Source: JASMTM01 sp046483075 (GTDB taxonomy: Bacteria > Thermotogota > Thermotogae > Petrotogales > Kosmotogaceae). From it: a stretch of DNA of 35,737 nucleotides. Location: the NCBI GenBank assembly GCA_046483075.1, contig JAWODV010000082.1, forward strand, positions 1 through 35,737. The letters are read 5' to 3'. Position numbers and translations under genes: made by a program. This document shows, piece by piece, positions 22,995-31,472 of this stretch. Within the stretch, counting starts at the first letter, position 1, and the number at the start of each line of letters is the position of its first letter. The notes under the pieces are model-generated. The model was not told the origin of the DNA and ran no database searches. It saw only the letters and a list, made by a program, of their open reading frames with translations.

Positions 22995-24362
22995 TTAATT
23001 CATTTTTTTATGACTGCTCCCCTTAAGCAAATCAAGAAGTTCCTTAAACTTCATTATACTCTTTTCTCTGGCTATCTTTTTGTAGATATAATAACTTGGC
23101 CTGGGTATAAAAATTTTCTTATCAAAATCTACATAAACCAAACCAAAACGCTTTGAGTAACCATGAGCCCATTCAAAATTGTCTGTTAATGACCAGTGAA
23201 AATAACCTCCAATATTGCATTCTTCTGCCATTCTTTCTACAACATCCAAATGAGCTAATAAATAATATGATCTAAATCTGTCTAAAGCATCAGCCATTCC
23301 ATTTTCTGTAATAAAAAGCTTTTTGCTGTATCGTTCGTTTAAACACTTTATAATCTTTTCTAATCCTTCAGGATAAAATTCCCAACCAATATCTGTGGTA
23401 AATCTTCCGTCTTCTGAATAGCTGTTTGGCTGACATGAATATCCATACCCTGTAAGACTATCCCAGCGTATTTCAAGATCTTCTATTCTTACTGGCTCTT
23501 CTCTTCTTTTAACAAGTGTTCTGGTGTAATAATTAATTCCAATGAAATCACAATATTCAGTTACTCTATCCAAAAAATTATAGTTGTTAAATTCAAAAGC
23601 CTCTCTGGCTGAATCATCTCCATCAAACCAAATGGTGGCATAAATCAGACCGACAGGTTTGTCAGTTTTGTCTTTCATTGCTTCATAGGCTTTTATATGT
23701 GCTTTTACCTGATTATCCATAGCTTTTAACCATAAATCAGGAGCTATTATTGAGGGAGGGAACCCGGAATTGCAATTTAAGTAACCCAGATTGGCAACAA
23801 CATTTGGTTCATTCAATGTAGACCAGTAATCAGCAAAATCAGCAAACTGTTCTGCTACAAACGCTGCATATTTTGAAAACTCTTCGACAAGTTTATCATT
23901 GACCCATCCTGGATAGGTAAGATCTTTTTTTCTATTTACAGCTAACGGATCATGGGTCCACAAAGGTAGTGTGAAATGATTAAGATTTATCATTAATTTC
24001 ATGCCTTTTTCCTTAATGTCTTTCATAATAGTTTTATAATGTTCTACTGCATCCATATCAGCAATTGATTGAATTTCATCAATATTTTTTCCAAATGTAG
24101 CTTTTGGAAAGATTCTGGACCATTCTATGCCTATCCTGAAAGCATTCATACCACACCCAACTGCTAAATCATGAAATGTTTCATAATTTTCCCAATAGTC
24201 CGGCCCATTTTCTGGTTTGTCTCCACTTACTATTCCATTTAATCCATTGAATTTATCTGTACTCCAGACATACCAGTCTGTATTTTTATCAACATTTTTT
24301 CCACCCATTTCAAACTGAAAACCAGACAATGAGGCGCCCAATAAAAAATCCTCTTTGAACAT
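22995..24362 (-). CDS. Family 1 glycosidase, archaeal type
   Basis: Retaining beta-glycosidase of 455 residues acting in the cytoplasm. The acid/base is Glu185 in TLNEPN and the nucleophile Glu353 in ITENGMAD. The N-terminal block FLLGASLSGFQFEMGG followed by NTDWYVWSTD and IVSGDKPENGPDYWENY, and RIGIEWSRIFP, are typical of the Sulfolobus/Thermococcus group of GH1 (beta-glucosidase, -galactosidase, -mannosidase) rather than ordinary bacterial BglA. This suggests old transfer from archaea. The last codons of oppF (GAG GAG GTA) are its ribosome site. Its neighbour, a GH130 phosphorylase, makes beta-mannosides a plausible substrate, with beta-glucosides as alternative. Confidence 0.9.
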   Translation of the reverse strand: MFKEDFLLGASLSGFQFEMGGKNVDKNTDWYVWSTDKFNGLNGIVSGDKPENGPDYWENYETFHDLAVGCGMNAFRIGIEWSRIFPKATFGKNIDEIQSIADMDAVEHYKTIMKDIKEKGMKLMINLNHFTLPLWTHDPLAVNRKKDLTYPGWVNDKLVEEFSKYAAFVAEQFADFADYWSTLNEPNVVANLGYLNCNSGFPPSIIAPDLWLKAMDNQVKAHIKAYEAMKDKTDKPVGLIYATIWFDGDDSAREAFEFNNYNFLDRVTEYCDFIGINYYTRTLVKRREEPVRIEDLEIRWDSLTGYGYSCQPNSYSEDGRFTTDIGWEFYPEGLEKIIKCLNERYSKKLFITENGMADALDRFRSYYLLAHLDVVERMAEECNIGGYFHWSLTDNFEWAHGYSKRFGLVYVDFDKKIFIPRPSYYIYKKIAREKSIMKFKELLDLLKGSSHKKMN

Positions 24363-24364
24363 CG

Positions 24365-25309
24365 TTATACCTCCTCATAATGACAGCATGCTACAAAATG
24401 GTCCTTTTCAGCCTCTACCATTTTCGGATTAGAACAACCTTCATCTTTCCTCGTGTAAGGACAGCGATCATAATACACACACTTATTTTCTGTTTCCATC
24501 TGTTTCGCTTTTAGCTCCATCTCAACCTTTTCCCATTTTTTATCAAGCCGGGGAACTGAAGCCATCAACATCCTGGTATATGGATGAAGTGGATTATTAA
24601 AAATCTTTTCTGTTACTCCTGATTCCAGCGCACAACCTCTATAAAGAATGATTGCTTTCTCACTTATGTAATAACCAAGTGAAAGGTCGTGAGTGATGAA
24701 AAGGACAGATAAACCTTTCTTTTTCAGTTCTGCCAAAAGATTAAGTACGTCTATTCTCGTTGATGCATCAAGCATACTAATAATTTCATCAGCCACAAGA
24801 AAGCTAACATCCAGTAATAAAGCACGAGCTATTAAGAAACGCTGAAGTTGTCCGCCACTAAGTTGATGAGGAAATTTGTTTAACACATCTCCAGGATTCA
24901 AGCCTACATCGTAAAGCGCTTTTTCAATTCTTTTATTCCATTCTTTTGAATTGATTTCAGGAAAGAATTCTTCCCTAATTATCTTGAAAATTCTATCTGC
25001 TTTAAAAATTGGATTATAAGTACTAAAAGGATCCTGAAAAACACCCTGAACGTCTCTATAGTATTCTTTAAGATCATTCCCCTTTAAAGTATTTATATTT
25101 TGTCCGTTATACTTTATCGTTCCTGAATCAATGGAAATTAATCTCAAGATCATTTTTCCTATGGTGCTTTTCCCGCTTCCGCTTTCTCCAATAAGCGACG
25201 CTACTTCTCCGTCCTTAAGAGAAAAACTAACATTATTAACGGCTACAAGCTTTTTACCTCCAAAGGCTCCTGTTTTATATATTTTAGAAACTTTATCGAG
25301 TTCAAGCAT
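24365..25309 (-). CDS. Oligosaccharide/peptide ABC importer ATPase, OppF type
   Basis: Second ATPase of the importer, 314 residues. Walker A GESGSGKST, signature LSGGQLQRF and Walker B FLVADEIISMLD are clear. The C-terminal oligopeptide/oligosaccharide extension has a four-cysteine cluster (CVYYDRCPYTRKDEGC and a later CC pair). The start is ATG 25309, which overlaps the last 8 bases of oppD; its AAGGAG ribosome site lies inside oppD. An in-frame upstream extension to 25354 runs into oppD and is not used. In Thermotogota, such Opp-like systems carry beta-glucan or beta-mannan oligosaccharides rather than peptides. Confidence 0.92.
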   Translation of the reverse strand: MLELDKVSKIYKTGAFGGKKLVAVNNVSFSLKDGEVASLIGESGSGKSTIGKMILRLISIDSGTIKYNGQNINTLKGNDLKEYYRDVQGVFQDPFSTYNPIFKADRIFKIIREEFFPEINSKEWNKRIEKALYDVGLNPGDVLNKFPHQLSGGQLQRFLIARALLLDVSFLVADEIISMLDASTRIDVLNLLAELKKKGLSVLFITHDLSLGYYISEKAIILYRGCALESGVTEKIFNNPLHPYTRMLMASVPRLDKKWEKVEMELKAKQMETENKCVYYDRCPYTRKDEGCSNPKMVEAEKDHFVACCHYEEV

Positions 25310-26264
25310 TATTCTCAAACTCCTTCCAGCAGGCAACAAAATGATCTTTCTCAATCTCTAAAAAAGGTGGATCTTCGAGACACTTCTCATAAGATACAGG
25401 GCAACGTTCTCTAAACCGACATCCTGTTGGAGGATTTAAAAGATGTGGAGGTTTACCTGGAATTCCAGTAAGTTTCTTTTCTGTATATTTAACTCCCACA
25501 TCTGGCAAAGATGAAATAAGCAATTTGGTATATGGATGTTTTGCTTTTCTTATAATGATCTCTGTTGAAGCTTTTTCTACCAATTTACCCGCATACATTA
25601 TCATTATGCTGTCAGCAATCTGGTAAAGTATGGAAATATCATGGGTGACAAAAATCAAACTCTTTACAATATCGCGATTTCTGAATTCTACAAGCATTTC
25701 AGCTACAGCTTTTTGTGTGGATACATCTAGAGCTGAAGTTATTTCATCAGCAATAAGTAGTGATGGATTCATAAGTGTTGAAAGAACCATGACCATTCTC
25801 TGCTTCATACCACCAGATAGTTCTATTGGATACATATCAAGTACATTACGGTTCAGTTCTACCAAATCCAATCTTCTTTTTAATTCTCTCTCAGTTTTAC
25901 CATAGCTAACACCTCTGGAACCAAGAAGTTCTGAAATCATTCTTCCTATTTTTCTTGTGGGGTTCATTGCATTCATAGCATACTGAGGGATTATAGATAT
26001 TTTTTTAAATCTAAACTTATTCATTTTTTTCATGTCCCATACAGGGACCTTTTCGCCGTCAAGAGACACTTCACCTTCAACATACCGAAGAGGAGGTTTC
26101 AGTAAAATCAAAGTATTGCTTAATGTTGATTTACCACAACCTGATTCCCCTGCAAGTCCCATTATTTCTCCATCTTTAACATCAAAAGTGGCTCCATCAA
26201 GAGCTTTTACATCACCTTTTAATGTTTGATAGTATGCTCTGAGATTTGTTATATCAAGGGCCAT
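25302..26264 (-). CDS. Oligosaccharide/peptide ABC importer ATPase, OppD type
   Basis: First ATPase of the importer, 320 residues from ATG 26264. Walker A GESGCGKST, signature LSGGMKQRM and Walker B LLIADEITSALD are intact. The C-terminal region has the family cysteine pattern CRFRERCPVSYEKC. The start lies four bases after the oppC stop, and the end of oppC (AGG GAG ATG TGA) supplies the ribosome site; the longer in-frame start at 26315 is inside oppC. Confidence 0.92.
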   Translation of the reverse strand: MALDITNLRAYYQTLKGDVKALDGATFDVKDGEIMGLAGESGCGKSTLSNTLILLKPPLRYVEGEVSLDGEKVPVWDMKKMNKFRFKKISIIPQYAMNAMNPTRKIGRMISELLGSRGVSYGKTERELKRRLDLVELNRNVLDMYPIELSGGMKQRMVMVLSTLMNPSLLIADEITSALDVSTQKAVAEMLVEFRNRDIVKSLIFVTHDISILYQIADSIMIMYAGKLVEKASTEIIIRKAKHPYTKLLISSLPDVGVKYTEKKLTGIPGKPPHLLNPPTGCRFRERCPVSYEKCLEDPPFLEIEKDHFVACWKEFENNA

Positions 26265-26268
26265 CTTC

Positions 26269-27159
26269 TCACATCTCCCTGAGTTTAGGATTAAATACTT
26301 CATCAAGACCAACATTCATAATATAAAGTGAAGCTACGATAGCAGTAATAACTATTCCAGGGGGAATAGCCCACCACCACATGCCCAACTGTATAGCATT
26401 CCAGAGAACAGCGTTTTGCATGATCAACCCAAGTGATATTCCTTTTGTTGGACCCAATCCAATAAAATCTAATGTTACTGCAGCTAGAATTGCTCCTCCA
26501 AACTGTAGTATAAATGTCATAAACAAATAAGACATCATATTAGGCGCAATCTCAGTAAATATTATTTTTAAGGGTTTTTTTCCACTCATCCTGGCCAAAT
26601 CCACAAACTCTCTAGACCTCAATGAAAAAGTTTGTGCTCTTATGGCTCGTGCAGCCCAGGGCCATGCTGTTAATCCAATAAAGATACTCTCAAGAAGTAC
26701 CCCCCTATAAGGAAGATATGCAGCTAAAATTAGAAGTAATGCCAGTGTAGGTATTACAGTAACAATATTTGTTAACATATTTAGTATTTCATCTATAATT
26801 CCGCCACGATAACCAGCAATAAAACCAACTAAAACACCAATAAAAGTTCCTAGTCCGCCTCCAACTGCTCCGACAATGAAAGTGGCTTTTAATCCATACA
26901 TAACCTGTGTAAAAACATCCTGTCCAAAAGTTGTTGTCCCAAGCCAATGTTCACTAGAAGGAGGCATATAACCTGGTCCTACGTTATCTTCAGGGTCGTA
27001 TTCTGTTAGCGTGGGCCCTACAAAAGTCAACACAATAAAAAAAGTGAGTATAACCAGGCCAACACGTAAGCGATTATTCCTTAGAGCGAAATATAATATT
27101 TCATTTTTCTTCTTTGGTTTTTCAAGTTTCTTTTTTGCTTTTTTAACATTTTCCTTCAT
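26269..27159 (-). CDS. Oligosaccharide/peptide ABC importer permease, OppC type
   Basis: Membrane subunit of 296 residues. The N-terminal 20 residues are very Lys-rich. Then follow the first helix (about 33-52), the family segment HWLGTTTFGQDVFTQVMYGL, and the membrane core with EAA loop REFVDLARMSGKKPLKIIF. LDFIGLGPTKGISLG is a standard OppC block. It overlaps the oppB stop by four bases (ATGA). Confidence 0.93.
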   Translation of the reverse strand: MKENVKKAKKKLEKPKKKNEILYFALRNNRLRVGLVILTFFIVLTFVGPTLTEYDPEDNVGPGYMPPSSEHWLGTTTFGQDVFTQVMYGLKATFIVGAVGGGLGTFIGVLVGFIAGYRGGIIDEILNMLTNIVTVIPTLALLLILAAYLPYRGVLLESIFIGLTAWPWAARAIRAQTFSLRSREFVDLARMSGKKPLKIIFTEIAPNMMSYLFMTFILQFGGAILAAVTLDFIGLGPTKGISLGLIMQNAVLWNAIQLGMWWWAIPPGIVITAIVASLYIMNVGLDEVFNPKLREM

Positions 27160-28148
27160 TGCGCTCCACCTTCCATACCTTTACGTGTTCTGGGATCGAC
27201 AAGTACATATATTACATCAATTACAAAGTTAGCAAGTAATACACCTATAATAATGAAAAGAAAACATCCCTGAATTAAGAAATAATCTTGATACTGTATT
27301 GCTTGAAGCAGTAGATAACCGATACCCGGATAGGAAAAAACGATTTCAGTAGCCAGGGCTCCAGCAACTATTACTCCAAGTTGTAAGGCTAAGCCTGTAA
27401 TCTGCGGAAGCATGGCATTTCTAAAAGCGTATTTTCTCACCAGTTTTCTTGGAGCACCAAGGGCTTCAAGATAGTGAGAATAATCTGCTTCCAATTCGTA
27501 AATAATCATATTCCTCATTCCAATAGCCCAACCTCCAAATTGGACCAAAAACAACGAAGCAAAAGGCAAGAACCAGTGCTTAATTAAATCCCAAATAAAT
27601 TCCCATGTAAAAGTAGGTGACATAGAATAACTATAAGCTCCAGAAATAGGAAAAACATCAAGTAAAACACCAAAGGACCATGCGAGTAATATGCCAAGCC
27701 ACATATATGGAGTAGCAGTCAGTACATACCATATAGGTAGAACAGTATTGTCAAGTTTCTTGGTTCGAGCTGCAAAGGCTCCAAATTTGTTACCAGCAAT
27801 CCAGCTAAGCATTATTGCAGGGACTAAAAGAAAAATGTCGTAAGGAACAGTGTTCATTATTACTTTCATAACAGGTTGAGGAAATAAATAAACGCTTGTC
27901 CCGAGATCGCCATGAAACAGGGCATTCCAGAAATTCAAATACTGTTTCCATAGCGGTTGATCAAGTCCAAAAGCTTCCGTAAGATAACCGTACATAACTT
28001 CAGCCGCTTCAGCTCGCACCGAGACCCTCGACAAGAGATTTTGTATGGGATTTCCAGGCATAAAACGTGGAATCAGCCAATCAATACTTACAGCAAATAC
28101 GAAAGTAAGGATGTAAATGAACAATTTTCTTCTAAAGTATCGATTCAC
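27156..28148 (-). CDS. Oligosaccharide/peptide ABC importer permease, OppB type
   Basis: Membrane subunit of 330 residues. I place the start at GTG 28148, seven bases after AGGAGG; the TTG at 28169 would put this site inside the gene. It has about six membrane segments. OppB hallmarks are FVFAVSIDWLIPRFMPGNPI near the N-terminus, FGLDQPLWKQYLNFW, and EAA loop YSHYLEALGAPRKLVRKYAF. It is separated from the binding-protein gene by a terminator hairpin, so its transcription depends on read-through. Confidence 0.92.
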   Translation of the reverse strand: MNRYFRRKLFIYILTFVFAVSIDWLIPRFMPGNPIQNLLSRVSVRAEAAEVMYGYLTEAFGLDQPLWKQYLNFWNALFHGDLGTSVYLFPQPVMKVIMNTVPYDIFLLVPAIMLSWIAGNKFGAFAARTKKLDNTVLPIWYVLTATPYMWLGILLAWSFGVLLDVFPISGAYSYSMSPTFTWEFIWDLIKHWFLPFASLFLVQFGGWAIGMRNMIIYELEADYSHYLEALGAPRKLVRKYAFRNAMLPQITGLALQLGVIVAGALATEIVFSYPGIGYLLLQAIQYQDYFLIQGCFLFIIIGVLLANFVIDVIYVLVDPRTRKGMEGGAQ

Positions 28149-28176
28149 AACATTTCCTCCTAAAACCAAAACTTAG

Positions 28177-28203
28177 AAAAACGCCCCCCGCTTGGAGGGG
28201 CGG
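28177..28203 (-). terminator. Internal terminator between binding protein and permeases
   Basis: On the minus strand, CGCCCC (28197-28202) and GGGGCG (28182-28187) form a GC stem with extra pairing of neighbouring Cs and Gs, followed by TTTTTCTAAG. It lies 18 bases after the binding-protein stop and upstream of oppB. It probably reduces expression of the membrane genes relative to the binding protein. Confidence 0.75.
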
Positions 28204-28220
28204 TTTATTTGTTTAAATCA

Positions 28221-29900
28221 CTATTTTGCTTCTAAATCACATAACATTAGAAGTCCACCTAGCTGCCATCTGCCAGCCCAGGTAGTTGGATAATGGTTTG
28301 GCCCTTCTGCTGATGGCCAATTTGACCAAACTTCAGTGCTAGCCTGGAACCACATACCATTGTACCAGAGAGGTATTGCAGGCATATCTTTCAGGAATAT
28401 TTCTTGAATTTGAGATAATACTTCTTGGGCATCTTTATGATTATCCATTTGGGTTCTGTTGAATTGATTTAGTAATTCAGAAACTTCTGGATTATCATAT
28501 CTACCAAAGTTTCCTGAAGTCATTCTTTCGCGTAATGGGTAGAATAACCAGTGATATAGCGTCCATACAGTGTTACTAAGATTAGAATTGAAGTTGTTTA
28601 TCGCCATGTCAAAATTTCCACCGTATAGCTCATCCTGGTATCTTCCGTAGTCAGGAAATTCTGGCTCTGCATTTATTCCGATTTCTTGGAAATTTCTTGC
28701 AATAATTTTTATAGATTCCATCCAGTCTGTCCAGCCAAAAGGAACAATTATAGAAACCTTTATCTCTGAACCATCAGGAGCTTCAAGAAAACCGTCTCTA
28801 TTGATATCTTTATATCCTGCTTTTGCAAGAATTCTTCTTGCTTCTGGTGGATCATAACTGAAACCATATTTTTTTGCAATTTCTTCATCATAATACTGCA
28901 TCCATGCGTCTATAGGTAGATATCCAAGAGAGTTAGATGTTAATACCTGATTTTCGAATACCCTATTAGCAATGTCATCAGAGTTGATGGAAAATGCCAA
29001 AGCTTTTCTAAATTCGGGATCGTCCATTGGTTTTCTTGTTGTGTTCAGGAACAAAAATGCAGTATTGTCAGATAACATGTATGGTGGTTCATCAAAGTAA
29101 GTGTGGATGCTAGGATATGTCTGTACCAGTCTTGGAACACCCGGAAGGAAGAAATTACTTATATCAAGCTCTCCCTTAAGTATCATTCCAAGAGCGACAC
29201 TGTTATTGAATACTGCAATGTATACTATTCTTTTTGGTGCTGGTTTTAGCCCAAGTTGTTCAGTAGCCCACCAATCCTCATTTCTGATGAACACCTGTCT
29301 GTCCTGACCATGTGATTCAGTTAAATAGGCTCCTGTTCCCACAGGATTTTCGTTGGCTCCTGACAGAATTTCTTCTTCTGTTTTTTTCGACCAGATATGC
29401 TCAGGTATCATCGGTAACTGCCATAAATTATATGACCATTCGTGGTATAAAGGCTCTTCAAAGTGGAATTTTAGCGTGTAATCATCTACCTTTTCTACCT
29501 CTTTTAGCCATTCCCACATAGTGCTGTAGTGAACTCCAGGATACTTATCTGCAAGATCGAATGTAAATTTTACATCATCTGCATTGAAGTCTTTTCCATC
29601 AGTCCATTCTACGCCTTCTCTTAATTCGAGTTGGTAAGTGTTCTCATCCAGCCATTCACCATTTACAGCTAACCAGGGTTGCATTTCGTTGGTAAGTGGA
29701 TCGTACATATACAGTGTTTCATAAACAAGTCCTACTACTCCTGTCATGGCACTCCATGGCGTAATAGGATTCCAGTTCGTCGGCGGTCCCCAAAGTCCGC
29801 CGCCGGCGAAAAGTGTTTCATTCCTTTCATAGGTTTGTCCAAAGGTCATACCTACAATCAGAACAAAAGCAAGGATCGCCAATATAAACGTACGGCGCAT
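28221..29900 (-). CDS. Extracellular oligosaccharide-binding protein, SBP family 5
   Basis: Binding protein of 559 residues delivering ligand to the OppBCDF-like importer. The signal peptide is MRRTFILAILAFVLIVGMTF. Family-5 blocks are present: YETLYMYDPLTNEMQPWLA, YQLELREGVEWTDGKDFNAD, DVKFTFDL, PVGTGAYL, ALAFSINSDDIANRVFE and NFNSNLSNTVW. The length and tryptophan-rich pocket segments fit the Thermotoga cellobiose/mannobiose-binding relatives (TM0031-like) rather than peptide binders, and the GH1/GH130 genes in the same operon support this. ATG 29900 follows AAAGGGG. Its promoter holds an operator-like palindrome. Ligand is inferred. Confidence 0.9.
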   Translation of the reverse strand: MRRTFILAILAFVLIVGMTFGQTYERNETLFAGGGLWGPPTNWNPITPWSAMTGVVGLVYETLYMYDPLTNEMQPWLAVNGEWLDENTYQLELREGVEWTDGKDFNADDVKFTFDLADKYPGVHYSTMWEWLKEVEKVDDYTLKFHFEEPLYHEWSYNLWQLPMIPEHIWSKKTEEEILSGANENPVGTGAYLTESHGQDRQVFIRNEDWWATEQLGLKPAPKRIVYIAVFNNSVALGMILKGELDISNFFLPGVPRLVQTYPSIHTYFDEPPYMLSDNTAFLFLNTTRKPMDDPEFRKALAFSINSDDIANRVFENQVLTSNSLGYLPIDAWMQYYDEEIAKKYGFSYDPPEARRILAKAGYKDINRDGFLEAPDGSEIKVSIIVPFGWTDWMESIKIIARNFQEIGINAEPEFPDYGRYQDELYGGNFDMAINNFNSNLSNTVWTLYHWLFYPLRERMTSGNFGRYDNPEVSELLNQFNRTQMDNHKDAQEVLSQIQEIFLKDMPAIPLWYNGMWFQASTEVWSNWPSAEGPNHYPTTWAGRWQLGGLLMLCDLEAK

Positions 29901-29944
29901 ATAATCACCCCTTTAAATGAATTCCCCCGAAGGGTTACAATTAC

Positions 29945-29972
29945 ATAATACAGTGTAACTTGTTACATACAA
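29945..29972 (-). promoter_or_regulatory. Carbohydrate operon promoter with operator palindrome
   Basis: On the minus strand, TTGTAT (29967-29972) and TATTAT (29945-29950) are 16 bases apart. Between them lies the inverted repeat TGTAAC-AA-GTTACA (29954-29967), perfect in both arms. LacI-family operators often look like TGTAANCGNTTACA; this one has AA/TT in place of the central CG. Its position between -35 and -10 predicts repression, most likely by the LacI regulator of the same operon. Confidence 0.6.
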
Positions 29973-30081
29973 TATACATTTTCGCGTAATTATTAGTGAT
30001 TTAATGAAAATTTTTACAAATATAAATTGCTTATGCCTTTTTAGCAAAAATACTAATATCATATGAGCGTATGATAGTTTT

Positions 30082-30109
30082 TTGGACAATTTGTAATAAC
30101 ATGTATACT
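30082..30109 (+). promoter_or_regulatory. Promoter of the mechanosensitive channel gene
   Basis: TTGGAC (30082-30087) and TATACT (30104-30109) are 16 bases apart, both close to sigma-A consensus, 36 bases upstream of the channel start. Confidence 0.55.
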
Positions 30110-30145
30110 TAAAAGGAAATAGAGGATTTGGCAAGGAGGTTGAAC

Positions 30146-31399
30146 ATGATAGATTTTTTCATTGACTTTTTCATTTCAACTGGGCTCTCTGAGGATATTT
30201 CATATGTCTTTGCAAGTATTATTGGCTTTTTGATTATCCTTGCTATTGGTTATGCTTCCAAAATTATTTTTAGAAAATTGTTCATGGAACCAATTTCAAA
30301 AATTGTGAAGAAAACCAAAAACATATGGGACAATGCATTTGTCGAGAGAAAGGTGCTTGACAGACTTTCTTATTTTGTACCTTTAATAATAGTTTATTCT
30401 TTTTCGGGTTTGTTCTCAGAAATTGAAGTATTTCTTGAAAAAACCACAATCTGTCTGATGTGGGTGATAGGGGCTGTAGTAGTAAGTTCTATTATCGACA
30501 GTATAGTGGATATCTATCGCACTTTCGAAATATCCCGCCAGCGACCGATAAAAGGATACATGCAGATTGTAAAGATAATTATATTTGTTATAGCAGCAAT
30601 AATGATTATTTCTATACTTTCAGACGTTTCTCCATTAGGTTTATTGAGTGCAATAGGTGCTATGACAGCAGTTTTAATATTGGTATTTAGAGACACCTTA
30701 TTAGGTTTGGTAGCGAGTTTTCAACTAACAAATGATAATATGGTAAGTATTGGTGATTGGATTTCAATGCCACAATACAACGCAGATGGAAGTGTAATCG
30801 ATATTTCACTTCATACTGTAAAGGTTCAAAATTGGGACAAAACTATAGTAACAATACCAATATATGCGATGGTTTCAGATTCTTTCCAAAACTGGAAAGG
30901 TATGACCCAGACTGGTGGTAGAAGAATAAAAAGAGCGGTTTACATCGATATGAGAAGTATTAAATTCTGCACAGAAGAAATGATAGAAAAATTTAGTAAA
31001 ATCGAATATATCAAGGAATATATAAAAAGAAAAAAAGAGGAAATTGAGAAACATAATAAAGAGATAAATATTGACACCTCGATATTAGTTAATGGAAGAC
31101 ATTTAACAAATATCGGAACATTTAGGGCATATCTAGCTGAGTATCTCAAGAATCATCCCATGACACGCAAAGATATGACTCTCATGGCAAGACAGCTAGC
31201 ACCTACCGAAAATGGAATCCCTATAGAGATTTACGCATTTATTAAAGATATAAGATGGGCTTATTATGAAGGTATTCAATCTGATATTTTCGACCATATT
31301 TTGGCAATTGTCCCTGAATTTGAATTGAGAGTATTTCAGAATCCTACGGGATATGATCTTGAATCGTTGACAACAGGAATAAAAGAAAAAGACGAGTAA
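30146..31399 (+). CDS. ybdG: Mechanosensitive ion channel, YbdG/MscM type
   Basis: Membrane channel of 417 residues of the MscS family, relieving turgor after osmotic downshift. Several membrane helices fill about 1-190, with pore region SPLGLLSAIGAMTAVLILVF followed by RDTLLGLVASFQLTNDNM. The beta domain then carries VSIGDWISMPQYNADGSVID, HTVKVQNWDKTIVTIPIY and DSFQNWKGMTQTGGRRIKR. The ADG insertion and GGRRIKR motif are specific for YbdG relatives as compared with short MscS. ATG 30146 has AAGGAGG nine bases upstream; an in-frame TTG at 30128 has none. It ends convergently with the kinase gene. Confidence 0.9.
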   Translation: MIDFFIDFFISTGLSEDISYVFASIIGFLIILAIGYASKIIFRKLFMEPISKIVKKTKNIWDNAFVERKVLDRLSYFVPLIIVYSFSGLFSEIEVFLEKTTICLMWVIGAVVVSSIIDSIVDIYRTFEISRQRPIKGYMQIVKIIIFVIAAIMIISILSDVSPLGLLSAIGAMTAVLILVFRDTLLGLVASFQLTNDNMVSIGDWISMPQYNADGSVIDISLHTVKVQNWDKTIVTIPIYAMVSDSFQNWKGMTQTGGRRIKRAVYIDMRSIKFCTEEMIEKFSKIEYIKEYIKRKKEEIEKHNKEINIDTSILVNGRHLTNIGTFRAYLAEYLKNHPMTRKDMTLMARQLAPTENGIPIEIYAFIKDIRWAYYEGIQSDIFDHILAIVPEFELRVFQNPTGYDLESLTTGIKEKDE

Positions 31400-31472
31400 G
31401 AGAATTCACAATTATAAGAAGAAACCTTATTTTGATTTTCAAAATGAACAGTAATATGCACCTGTTAACATT

